NCBI GenBank assembly: GCA_012934845.2
Contig: WNNJ02000066.1
Span: 1-64,000 of the forward strand
Reading direction: 5' to 3'
Source of the DNA: Pomphorhynchus laevis
Lineage: Eukaryota; Acanthocephala; Palaeacanthocephala; Echinorhynchida; Pomphorhynchidae
DNA: 64,000 bases
Shown here: positions 33,401-46,900 of the stretch, one piece after another
Numbering within the stretch: position 1 is the stretch's first letter
Layout: every line of letters starts with the position of its first letter
The notes under the pieces: generated by a model
Databases searched by the model: none
Told to the model about the DNA's origin: nothing
Seen by the model: only the letters and a program-made list of their open reading frames with translations
Program-made: the position numbers and the translations under genes

Positions 33401-36400
33401 TACGATTTTAGTACGCTTTATACAAATCTAGATTTAGTAGATATTAAAGAAGCGTTAGTAAAATTAATTAATCTTATATTCGGAAAAGGATATACATATA
33501 TATTTTATAATAACTATAACGCATATCAAACAAAAATTAAACCAAGTAAATATAAATATATGGATAAAATTAAATTAATAGAAGCCTAAAATATTTTGAT
33601 AAATCCCATTAAATCTTTAATAAATTTTATTTTGACAAATAAAAAGTGTTCCAATAGAAGGTAATAGTAGCCCAATTAAAGCTGACTTATTTTTAATCTT
33701 TAGAGAATATGGATTTGTTCATAACTGTTTAAAAAATAAATCTAAATTATACAAAGCTATGAAATATATGTTTCGATACATTGATGATATATTTGTATTC
33801 AACTCTAATAATTTCTATCCAATAAGTGAACAAATTTATTGAAGTAGCCTTATGTTTAATAAAACTAATGTTGAAGATATAGAAGGTATATATCTAGAGA
33901 TAAACATCAAATTAACATCGATTAAAACTACTTTTAATTTATATCGTAAAGAATTTTTAAGAATTGCTATAATATGTAATGATACTTACTTCCCTTAAAA
34001 TCATTTAAATAATTTAATAGATACATATTTTAAATGAGATCTATAAAAATAATATCAATAAGATACTTGATTATCAAATTCATCAGCTTAAATACGTCAT
34101 TAGCATGTAACTGGTCCCACTACTATGTTGTGTCAAGGAATAAGGGTCGACACTCGATTACATAGTAGTTCTTCCTGATAACCTCTAATTCTTATTCTCG
34201 AATACATTGCATATTATTTATTTGTCAATTCATAAAAATTGACTTTTCAAATTTCAATTTTAAATTTCAACTTGATATAAATATAAATTGTATAAAATCT
34301 TATATAATTATTAATCCTATATTTGATTACGTTAACATTTCTATCATATTACTCCAAAAACAAGACAATACTCTAGAGACATCCACTCGGCCCTCTTCTT
34401 TATCCAATTTTTGTCGGATACTTTCCTTTTATTAAAAAAATTGACTTCAATTAAAAAAATTGACTTTTATTTCAAATTGACTTTTATTGACTTTAATCCT
34501 TATTCTCGAATACATTGCATATTATTTATCTGTCAATTCATAATAATTGACTTTTCAAATTTCAATTTAAAATTTAAACTTGATATAAATTATTTAAAAT
34601 CTTATATAATATTAATTATTTATAATTATTTAATTATTTATTTTTTTAATTATTATTTGGCGTTTTAATAAATTGTATAAAATTTTATAGATATAGATTA
34701 AAATCTTAAATAATTATATATTATATATTAGTTATCTTTATTTTTATTTATAGTATAAAATACGCGGACTTAGCTGATGTGATTAAAAATATCAATTTCT
34801 TACTTCTTGAATTTTTATAGTTTTAAAGAATCGAAGAAGGTGAGTAAGTAAAACTATTCTATTCTAAAAAACCACACTATTTGATAGCTCCTGCTATCAT
34901 CTTCAAGAAGTTACGGCACTTGTAATTTAATTTTTTTGTAATTTCCTGAAGATGATATCCGGAGCTATCGAAATAATCTGACCTTTTAGGAATAAAAATA
35001 TTTTTATTCATTTCTTCGTCCCTATAAAGTTACCAAACTATAAAAATAATGTAACAAATGCAGTTTTGATTATCTGAAAATTATAGTAGAAGCCATCGAA
35101 ATATTGCGATTTCTGGAATTAAATTATTGTCAGTCACGTCTTCGTTCCGATAAATTCGATGTTTTTCAAAAATATTTTTGAAATTTCAAAAGTTTTTAAT
35201 TAAATGTTTGTAACGAACACATTTGGAAATTTAACTTTCGAAAATTACAAAAGCTTTTCGAAAAACTATCTCCGTTCCAATAAATTAATAAAAAAAGTTA
35301 AAATTGAGCTGCATATGTTAAGCACTAACTTTAATTTTCTAAGTTAAATCAATTTTAAGATAGGCACACTTCATTATCAATATGTTATACAATATGCTAA
35401 GAATACCAATTGAGAATAATTACTTTAATTAAAATATTTTAAATATTTTGAAATATCCAAAAATATTGCGTTTAGTGTAAAGTATTTATAAAAAACAACG
35501 GATGCTTAAATTTCATAAAAAATATTTATGTGAGGTGTTTACATAGATTGGATTAAATGTTTGAAAATAGATTGTCGTTAAAGATTGGCTAATTTCATCT
35601 ACCAGACATACCAATATTATTGTTTCAACACACAGATGTTGAAATGTAATGTGGTAATTTTAATAACATATGTTTGAAAACTTGAGCAATATGCTTTTAA
35701 GGTATATTGTAAAGATTAAATTTTTATTTTCATTAGAAAATTATTATTATTGTTGAAAGTATATTTTGTATATTATTATGAAGAAATAATGTTTAATATG
35801 ATTATGTATGCTATTGCAAAGCTTGCTTATATTTAAATTTACAAATGATATTACGTATTGAATATCTAATATAAAATTAGTTAAATGTAAATATTTAATA
35901 TTTTTAAAATAATAGGGCTCGGTTCATCTTTTTAATGTGAATTTTGGGGTAGAATCAACAAACGCCAATTTTTATATTTCGTGAGCTGTTTCTAGCCTGA
36001 TCAAAAACAAAACGTTTATAAAAAGCGTATAATTCGTTCAATTTGAACAAATTGTACGTTCTATTTTGATGATGCTAGAAGCAGCTTACAAAATATAAAA
36101 ATAAATTAGTGTTTATTGATTCTGCGCCAATATTTCTAATTTATATACATAAGATATATATCTAATATAATATATATATATATCTAAGATATATATTCCA
36201 AGATATACTCTTTAGTAAAAATATACTATTTATGCTGTTATATAATAACGTGATATAGATCACACATTATACTGATCATGCGTACTATTTTGTAAAAATG
36301 CTTTCGCGTAATTCTTCGTAAATAATTGCTAAACCCATTTTATAGATTACATAATATTTTATATTAACTATATTACATATAATATTATTAAACAATACTA

Positions 36401-39400
36401 ATATTATATTTAGTTTAATATTATATAATTTCATACGTATTATATTAACTATATTCCATATATAATATTATTAAATAATACTTATATTAATATTATAATA
36501 TTCTGGGCAAATTTAAATATCTTAAGCGTTATTCACGTTCTGATGTACGAATTCGATGCTAGTATCGTGTTCTGCTAATATAATAGTCATCACATATAAT
36601 GATAATTATAGTTATATTATCGTTTATCGACATATGCATATTCAATTGTCAAGCGCCGTCGTACTGCCAGAGACCTTCTTCGGATTGTTTCAAGTATCAT
36701 GAAAATCGAAAACTTCAGAAATATGCTGAATCGGGTTGAATGGGGAACCTCCTATCCAATAGTGTACACTGCAGTTAGTGGGGTTGATACAAGCGTTAAT
36801 CACATAATGCAGACCTTTACAAAATGCAGATCATCGAGACCACAACGAGACTACAATAAGTGCATTAGCCAACTGAGACAATATGTGTCGATTTATGTAG
36901 CAAAATTTGCCTCAATGGCTTTGAGAATGAGAACAAAAGCGGAACAGATCCTTTCCAGCAACGACAATAATATTTGCTCGTATGATAATGCATCTGTTCT
37001 TACATACACGGATGGTGTTTTGCAAGATTTCGATAAGAACGACATGATTCTCCGGATCTTGAGTAACAAATTGTGACATTTTTATCATGTACAGACTAAA
37101 ATTATTTTATTTTATATTAATACTGCATTATTAATAGTATTACAATATATTTTTAATTGACTATATTGAATAGACGATAATATTTAATATTGACTGTAAT
37201 AATGGCTATATAGTATTATAATATATTTATAATATTATATTAAATATAAATTATAATTATTTAATTATATAAATACATATATATAATCATATAAATACAT
37301 TTATATATAAATATATTATATATAATTATATAAATACAATTATATTATATATAAACTATTGTATTAAATTAAACTATTATATTTATAGTATTATATTATG
37401 AATATAATACTATATAACTGCTAATATAACTGATGATGAAGATTTTACATACAATGTAAAAACTATAAATCATAAATGCATTCTATCAACAAATTATGGT
37501 TTTTGGTTCGGATATTAATTATTGTAAAAATGATTCTTGAATATAACTTGTTTATTAAACGGGCGCTGGAGAAAAGTCGATCCATATCCATAATTGCAAA
37601 TTAAAACAGTGAACAAATTTAAATAAATACAAAATATACAAATTAGAACCAAATTGACATTAGCAATTCGTCATACTTCGATGAATTAATTATAATTAAT
37701 ATTTTTTTGTTTAGTTAAATATAAACTTATATATAATTATAATATTATACTTTTGGGTAATCGTATTAATGAAGAAATATAAAACATTTCACACAACTTT
37801 ATGCTTTAATTTGCTGAATTTACTCAGCTGCAATTTACTTCAACAAATCAAGTTTTCAAAAATCTACAAGTTCTTATGCAAACATTTATTTTTATCTACA
37901 GGAAAAGAAAATTTATCGTTTGTCCACGGGTCGTTAATCGAAGACAGCTTCACCGGGAAAGTGTGTACTCACTCAAATGGATGTTATTATGTTGAACCCC
38001 TGAATAGGTTCATTAACACTGCGCCAGATCAATCAAACAAGGCTTCAATTGTGTACAGAGCAAGTGATGTAATACCTTTGTCGAATACTGATAATATCGA
38101 TGAAAAAAGTAAATTTCTTACATTAGTTAGAGACTCTAAGGTATCTTTAATATTCACGTTTTACCCATTTCCTTTTTCTTATAAAACTAATAATTATAAT
38201 TTAGCCAATAATCTTATTGTATTTAATGAGAAATATTTACAATTTTTACCTATTTAAGTTTACCTATTTCCTTTTTCTAATAAAGCTTATAATTCAATTT
38301 TTTATTATTTAACTTTTTTATTATTTATTATTCAATTTTTTATTATTAGACAATAATCTTTTTGTATTTGATGATAAATATTTACTATTTTTTTCCTCTT
38401 TATGTTTACCTATTTTTTCTTCCTATGAGGATTATAATTCATTTTTTTATTATTTAATTATTATTTATTATTCAATCTTTTTATTCAATTTTTTATTATT
38501 AGACAATAATCTCATATTTTTAATGATCAATATTTACAATTTTTACCTATCTAAGTTTACCTATTTCAATTGTATTATTAGGCTTATAATTCATTTTTTA
38601 AATATTTAATTATTATTAATATTATCATTTTATTTGTTTTTAATTTATCTTATTAGACAATAATCTTATTGTATTTAATGAGAAATATTTACAATTTTTA
38701 CCTATTTAAGTTTACCATTTTCCTTTTTTGCTTATAAGGCTTGCAATTCAATTTTTTAATATTTAATTATTTTTTATTCAATTTTTTATTTATTTATTTT
38801 TAGACAATAATCTTATTGTATTTGATGTTAAATATTTACAATTTTTACCTATTTAAGTTTACCACTTTTCTTTTTTGCTTATAAGGCTTATAATATTAAC
38901 AATTTTTTTCTATCCAAGTTTACCTTATTCTTTGTTTATAAGGCCCTTAATTTAATTTTTTAATGTTTAATTATTTTTTTATTAGTTATTATTCAATTTT
39001 TTATTTATTTATAGACAATAATTCTTTTATGTTTAATGAGAAATATTAACAATTTTTACCTATTTAAGTTTCCCTTTTTCCTTTTCTAATAAGGCTTATA
39101 ATTCAATTTCTTAATATTTTTTTTTTATTATTTATTATTCAATTATTTATTTATTTATTATTATTTGACAATAATCGTTTTTAAATTTCGTTTTTCAATA
39201 AATGACTGGTATTAATAATTGCAATTATAGTGATTTTATTTAAAAATAAAGCTATGCCTTAATAAAATGATTATGTATCAATAATTATTACGACATGCAT
39301 TTCGCATTCCGAAAACATGTTTTTTTTTGTGTTCATATTTATTACTATTGCTTTGTCTGATTAGTTAAAACAAATTTAAAGCACCCAAATTTTCGATTTT

Positions 39401-40387
39401 TATTTTGCTGATTTTGTATTTTGTTTTGTTTCAGTTTGCTTTTCACTTCTGATGTTCTTATATTTAATATCGTAAAAATTATTTCTAGTTTCGATAAAAA
39501 TGTTTTTTTAATAATAATTTTTTTAATTTATCTATACGATACGTTCGATGTGCTCTTTAATTGGCAGGGCGTTTAAACATCGATATTTAAACACCCTGAA
39601 CAATTTATATATTAAGGTTTTCAAATTTATTTTTCTCTTTATAACAGCCGATTAATGCCCAAAAGGATCAAAACAGTAATATCAAAATCAGTCAATTTCC
39701 CAATAACCGATCATGCTGCTATCTATATTTGAGAACAGATGAATTTCTCTGGAACGAGGTGTTTCATAAAGAAGGACAGCGTGTTTGTAAACTTCAATAT
39801 TTTATACTTTCATTTAATTATTTGAATTTTCAGAATTCCCGAACTACAGAGCTCTATATTATCAATATGTTACATCAGATAGTCGCTGCTGCTAACCAAA
39901 TTTACCGACGAGTTATTTTTCAACGACGATCTTCTGAACGTGCTTACAGAGGATTTCAATTAAAAATTAAGCGTATCAAGGTATTATCTTTTAATTAAAA
40001 GGTTTAAATGTATCGAAAAAATAATTGCCTTAGATTTTGCAACCTCAAGATTGCGTTAACGACGACAGAAACGTAAATGATAACAAACATCGATTGCTTT
40101 GCAACCCTAATCTGGATGTACTTGATTTCTTGAATGCACATTCACAAGAAGACGCCTCTGAATATTGCCTTTCTTATACATTCACAGCTAGGAATTTTCA
40201 AAACGGAACATTGGGATTAGCTTGGTCCGGGAAAAGCAAATTTCAAAGTAATTTAATTGCATTATAAATCTACTCAGATAATGATCACAGTTTACAACAA
40301 AACAAACTGAAATCATTGTAAATGCTAACATGAAATTAACTTTTAAATCTACTAATTTGGTTTGATTTTGGCAAGATTAAAGATCGT

Positions 40388-40458
<71 letters not shown>

Positions 40459-41018
40459 ATATTATCAAATTGTTGCACTGCTGCTGGGACCCTCACGGAG
40501 TACTCATATGTATTCATAAATATTAATACACCAGCTTTAATAGAGAAATATTAACTTTATTCAAAACGTTTCGCCATATATGGCTTTTTCAATCTAGAAT
40601 TCAGTCACAAGTAACATTTAGTACAAACAAGAAAGAAAAAAAACGAAAAATTTAAAATGAGAGGGTATACAATAGTTCTATGTTATACCTGTATGGTTGA
40701 CATTCAATTTGTATACATGTTCCACATTGATGCCAGGGTAGTTATCTGTCATTAATTGTCCGACCCATTTTTGCTCTATCGCCTTTCTCTTCTTAGTTTC
40801 ATGTATGTCTTTTTTCAATTACTACGTATTCAAATACATCTTTTTTCAAAAGACTTTTATTCAAATACATCTTCTATTGTATACCCTCTCATTTTAAATT
40901 TTTCGTTTTTTTTCTTGTTTGTACTAAATGTTACTTGTGACTGAATTCTAGATTGAAAAAGCCATATATGGCGAAACGTTTTGAATAAAGTTAATATCTC
41001 TCTATTAAAGCTGGTGTA

Positions 41019-41105
<87 letters not shown>

Positions 41106-43860
41106 GTTATTTGATAGAAGCGGTGGTCTTGGATCACTTAATGATTCCATTAAATATTAAGGTTTTGAAGAAAACAAGACGCAAACTGGATTTTTATTTA
41201 TTGAGCACGGGACACGCAACATTTCGACACAAAGTCGATAAAGATTCTTTATCTTTACCGCTTGATAAAGACTTTGTGTCGAAACGTTGCGTGTCCCTGC
41301 TCAATAAATAAAAATCCAGTTTGTGTCTTGTTTTCTTCAAAACCTATATATATAATGTTGTTAATCTAAACCAGCACAAAGTAACGTAAAAATATTAACG
41401 TTTCGAGTTTATTTCAGCTATTTCTCAATCTACAAAATAAATCACATCTTCAAGTATGTTAAAACATTTAAAGAATATATATATTGTACTCAATTCAAAC
41501 AATGGTAAATGTGTGCTTACGGAATATGACAGTAGATCTATTAAAACGTGGTTACAAAAGACGTTTTATTAATTCTGCATTAGAAAAATCCAAGAATATT
41601 TTATTACATAATAAACCACAATCGACCACCGATGAGCCTCGCAACAAGATATTCATGACGTATCATCCTGGTTTAAAATATCTCCAGAGAGAATTGAATG
41701 CTTACGTGCGTGAAGCTAGTAATAAATATCACATTCCTATTCGGCCAATCAATGTGATCATAAAAAGCAGCAGAAAATTAAGCAATATTTTATCAAGAAA
41801 GAGATCATTTGAAAGGCTAGGAACTAATTGATGTAGACCATACGGTCGTGCCAGAACAAAATGCTGTGCGAACGTAGAGATAGCAACCCATTTTCAAAGT
41901 TCACAGACAAAACTAAAATATAAAGTTCTAGAAAACACAAATTGTTCGTCAGTCGGTTGCATCTACTTCGCACAATGCTTAAAATGTCCAGCTCAATACA
42001 TCGGAGAGTCAGGATTAACATTCAATAGACGTCTGAACAACCGCCGGAGCGACATCAGTAGTAGATCACTGTGTTAATTTTCATAATTGCGATACAGACA
42101 TTTTTCGTTTACAGACATATACTTTTCCAATATATTCTGATTCATAAATAAATGAATCATCCACATCAACTGATTCGCAGTTAAGTAATTCTTTTATCTC
42201 CTCCGAGAGAGGAGATAAATTAATTGAGTGCATGATGCATGGTTAAACTGCAATACACACCGTCAATCACAGAGCTTATGCTAAATTCCCTCTGATGATT
42301 CAGATTAAGGGTAGTTTTGTTTTTCGAGCTTTAAACACTGTTTAAGCGTGTGCTAGTTGCCTATGGATAATCATTGATAATCATTATATTTTATATATTT
42401 GCACACTTTTAAGTGTCCCTGTAAAACAGCATTTCTATTAAAAAGAATTTAGTGCCTGATGCATGGTTAAACTGTAATAGTCACTGCCATGCACAGAGCT
42501 TATGCTAAATTCCCTCCGATGATTCAGATTAAGGGTAGTTCTGTTTTTCGAGCTTTAAACACTGTTTAAGCGTGTGTTAAAGTGCCTATAGATGATTACA
42601 GAAGTCACGGTACTGATGAGCTCCGATAGAGCGAAACGCGTATACCGTTGTGAAGTTTGTCGTCACACATAGGATGACTGGGCATACGTAGCGACTTTGA
42701 ATAATGCAAGAATAATTCGGTTCTATTTCTTAGTCTGATGAGGATATATAGAATGCTGCCTGGTGTTTTTGCCTCTTCATGAGGAAAACATAGTTATATA
42801 TATACATATATATAAAATAAGGCAGGAAATTTTATTGCTGTGGTTGGTTGTTTTCTAACAGGATCCTTTGAGGATACATTTTTATAATTTAAGAGCTGAA
42901 TGGTTCACACTGTTCTCCGGGAGCTTACAAGCTACAGTTGTATAATCAAGAATTTTGCCAAAAACCGAAGTTCCATTACAAGCAGAGCAGACTTCGTTAT
43001 CACTCCTAGACGATCTGATGGTAGCCGGCAGCACTCATCAGTAGGGTGAACTACCATCAGTCGTTTCGGCTGCCTTGTGATATATTGAAAAAAAATCTCC
43101 GAGAATTCGCTGACGTGGTAGCATGGGCATAGCCTCTTTGAGCAAACTACGTGCTTTCCGGATCATCCTCATTTATTCGGCAGTAAATTTTGTTGCTTTC
43201 GTTGGTTGTTTTCTAACAGGATCCTTTGAGGAAACATTTTTATAATTTAAGAGCTGAACGGTTCACACTGTTCTCCGGGAGCTTACAAGCTACAGTTGTA
43301 TAATCAAGAATTTTGCCAAAAACCGGAGTTCGATTACAAGCAGAGCAGACTTCGTTATCACTCCTAGACGATCTGATGGTAGCCGGCAGCACTCATCAGT
43401 AGGGTGAACTACCATCAGTCGTTTCGGCTGCCTTGTGATATATTGAAAAGGCATCTCCGAGAATTCGCTGACGTGGTAGCATGGGCATAGCCTCTTTAAG
43501 CAAACCACGTGCTTTCCGGATCATCCTAATTAAATCGGCAGGAAATTTTATTGCTGTCGTTGGTTGTTTTCTAACAGGATCCTTTGAGGATACATTTTTA
43601 TAATTTAAGAGCTGAATGGTTCACACTGTTCTCCGGGAGCTTACAAGCTACAGTTGTATAATCAAGAATTTTGCCAAAAACCGGAGTTCGATTACAAGCA
43701 GAGCAGACTTCGTTATCACTCCTAGACGATCTGATGGTAGCCGGCAGCACTCATCAGTAGGGTGAACTACCATCAGTCGTTTCGGCTGCCTTGTGATATA
43801 TTGAAAAGGCATCTCCGAGAATTCGCTGACGTGGTAGCATGGGCATAGCCTCTTTAAGCA

Positions 43861-43926
<66 letters not shown>

Positions 43927-46900
43927 TTATATATATGAATTACAACGATTTTCAACATTCATTTATGATAAATGCTAAATTAAAATGTTAATTTTTTTCA
44001 ATCTAACTTTTCAAATTCAATTTTCTTTTGAAATTTTAAAATAAATCTTGATTTTATTTTAATTAATTTACAATCAATTTTAATTAAGTTCGATACAAAT
44101 TGTTTATTCGCTTTTTAATCGAGATTAAAATATATATACTTAGTTTTCGATTCCATTATAATGTAAGATAAACCATATTCCGAAATTTATCAACCTTTAC
44201 TTATTAAACGCATGATCGTATTATTCACTTTTTTTTATCTAAAAACAATCATCAATAATTTATATACATTTTAATACTATACATTTATATAGTCCCAAAG
44301 TGTTCACATGTGTTTCGAGCGATCCATGAAAATGACGACGAAAAGCATAAGAATAAGCTGCATTTTTGAATTCGGCAGACCCCCTCGCTGGTATTCATGA
44401 TATCGTGTACTTCAAATGATATTTAGTTTATTAAAAATATTATTAGAAATTTATAGACAATAAGAAATTGTAGACAATATTTATAATAACATTTATAGAC
44501 AATTAAAATTCTCGTAGTTTAAAGCTCGATTGCTGTTGATCTAAACGATTCATTGTTATCATCAAATTGCTCTTCATAACTGTTTTTTCTTATATTTAGC
44601 ATTGAACATTTTATGTTCTTATATGAACATTTTACGGTACTTTTGATTGCTACTTAGATTCATCTGGCGGTATTTGCAATAAGGATTCAAAAGATCAGTC
44701 TTTTAATGGTGGAATTGTTACCGTGCTTAATTTTCGAACACGAGTGACAATGCGCACTTTGGAATTGACATTTGCACATGAGATTGGCCACAATCTGGGT
44801 GCAGAGGTACGCAATCATTTATTTTGTTTGTAGTTTACTTGATCCAATAAATACTTGCCAATTATTTAAATTTTATTCTCGTAGCAGAAAAATTAATGTT
44901 CTAAATCCTGTTTTATATATATTCAGCACGATTCACGCGAAGGTCCGTGTGCTCCACATTTGCAGAACGGCGGTAGCTTTTTGATGCATTCTGATGCGGT
45001 TGAAACAGGTGGTTCCAATAACGATAAATTTTCCTCGTGTAGCTTACAAGATATCAGTGATACCATGGTTGCGATGATTAACAATGAGTTGAGAAGAAAA
45101 CCGAATTGTCTTGCAGGTATTGTTTGAAAGTTTTCTACATATTTGTTACATGCTTAATTCAATTTTCATTGACTGATCATTGCAAATCTATATTATACAT
45201 GAATTTAGAATTATTTTGTTTAAAAATCTATTTTAAGATTTAATAATTTTACGATATAGTAAAGACATGCTACTTCCAAAGTTACTAAAATATTTCCAAG
45301 TTACTACAATTCATTTTAATTTTATTTAGTTTCTATTTTTAATAAATCTCGTCATTTTATTCTAATTTTACTGTATTAAATTTTGAAATTAATAAAGTGG
45401 AGAATTAATCAACTATTAATTAACAAAGTTTCAAATGCGAGACATGAAGACATTCAGAAATATTTAGAACTGAAGATTAAATTTTTGAAAATTATGCAAA
45501 CAGATTTTAAAGATTAAAAGGATGATTTTCTTGTTTGTATACAATCATGTAAGTTTTTATAAAAGCTTCATATAAGCTATTTATTTTATTTTTTTAAATT
45601 TGTTTATTGAATTTGCAATTTAATTTCATTTTCGAAATATTTTGGTAATAAATAATAAACCGGAGGATAAATTAAAAGACATCTGAAATTGCTAAATAAG
45701 TTTGTCAATATAAAGTAAACTTTAACCTCTCCCTTATATTTTTTAACTTTAAACTATATTAAAAATTATTTATTTTGTTATCATTGTTCGTTTTCTTGAT
45801 GATTTCCTATCTTGCCCCTTTCTGTCGCTTTTACCTTTTATTCTTGTATTGTGAGATACGCTAGCGCATAAAATAAACACTAAACATTTTTAATTAAAAC
45901 TTTTCTCGCTTTATTTTAATATTTTGATATAAAAAGCGAGCAGATTATTTTAAAAGAAAGAATTTTATGTTATCTTTCTTCTTTTCATGGCAGGAACAAA
46001 AGAGGCTCGTTCGACTTGATTTACACGCTTAATTTACTCCTCTTTCGTAGCTCGTAGTATACACAGCTTGCATTCGGTTCCTTCAAGAGATTAGACAGAG
46101 CGTGTAAATAGAGTTTACCAAAATTAATAAATTATATTCTTAAAAAAATAAATTTTACTCCTGGAGGTGTATTAATATTTTTCTGTATTAAAAAAGCGAT
46201 GTAATTTGTATTTAAATTACATTAAAAAGCATCATTAAATTATGCAAAACTTTATAAATCAGAATTAATTATTATTAATAAATTACATTATAATAGTTAT
46301 GCATTTATGAATTTTCATAATCTAAAAGTAATAGAGTTTACCAAAATTAATAAATTATATTCTTAAAAAAATAAATTTTACTCCTGGAGGTGTATTAATA
46401 TTTTTCTGTATTAAAAAAGCGATGTAATTTGTATTTAAATTACATTAAAAAGCATCATTAAATTATGCAAAACTTTATAAATCAGAATTAATTATTATTA
46501 ATAAATTACATTATAATAGTTATGCATTTATGAATTTTCATAATCTAAAAGTAATAGAGTTTACCAAAATTAATAAATTATATTCTTAAAAAATAAATTT
46601 TACTCCTGGAGGTGTATTAAAATACAGTCAAACAAACGATGTAATTTGTGTTTAAATTACATTAAAAAGCATCATTAAATTATGCAAAACCTTTAAAAAT
46701 CATAATTAATTATTATATTGATGGATTAATTATTATATTACATTATAATAATTACGTATTTATAAATTTTCATTATCTAAAAGTAATAGAGTTTACTTTT
46801 TTATTATGAAAAATAAAGTGTCTAAAAAATAACAACCAATAAATATAATAACAGTGTCACGAGAAATTGGTGAATACCCTGTAAATTCATCCTAGTCTTT

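Larger units (their letters stand above)
41390..42680 (+). mobile_element. Penelope-like element 3' part with GIY-YIG nuclease and hammerhead
   Basis: A frame at 41484-41831 gives the RT C-terminal connector (KIFMTYHPGLKYLQRELNAY, with PINVIIKSSRKL). It is followed, partly in other frames, by CLKCPAQYIGESGLTFNRRL and RRSDI, the GIY-YIG endonuclease typical of Penelope-like elements (about 41960-42060). A 3' region with an internal duplication ends in a complete hammerhead ribozyme motif (42607-42648). The element is 5'-truncated and broken. Confidence 0.8.

Noticed and set aside
39787-39792. GTAAAC as donor for ADAM exon 4
   Set aside because: It would join to exon 5 out of frame; GTTTGT four bases upstream keeps the frame and the ADAM10 alignment.
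42725-42760. CTGATGAGGATATATAG as another hammerhead core
   Set aside because: No partner stem or GAAA at the right distance.
43290-43508. 72-residue minus frame in the 358-bp satellite
   Set aside because: Not clearly kept in every unit and a competing frame is as plausible; treated as satellite.
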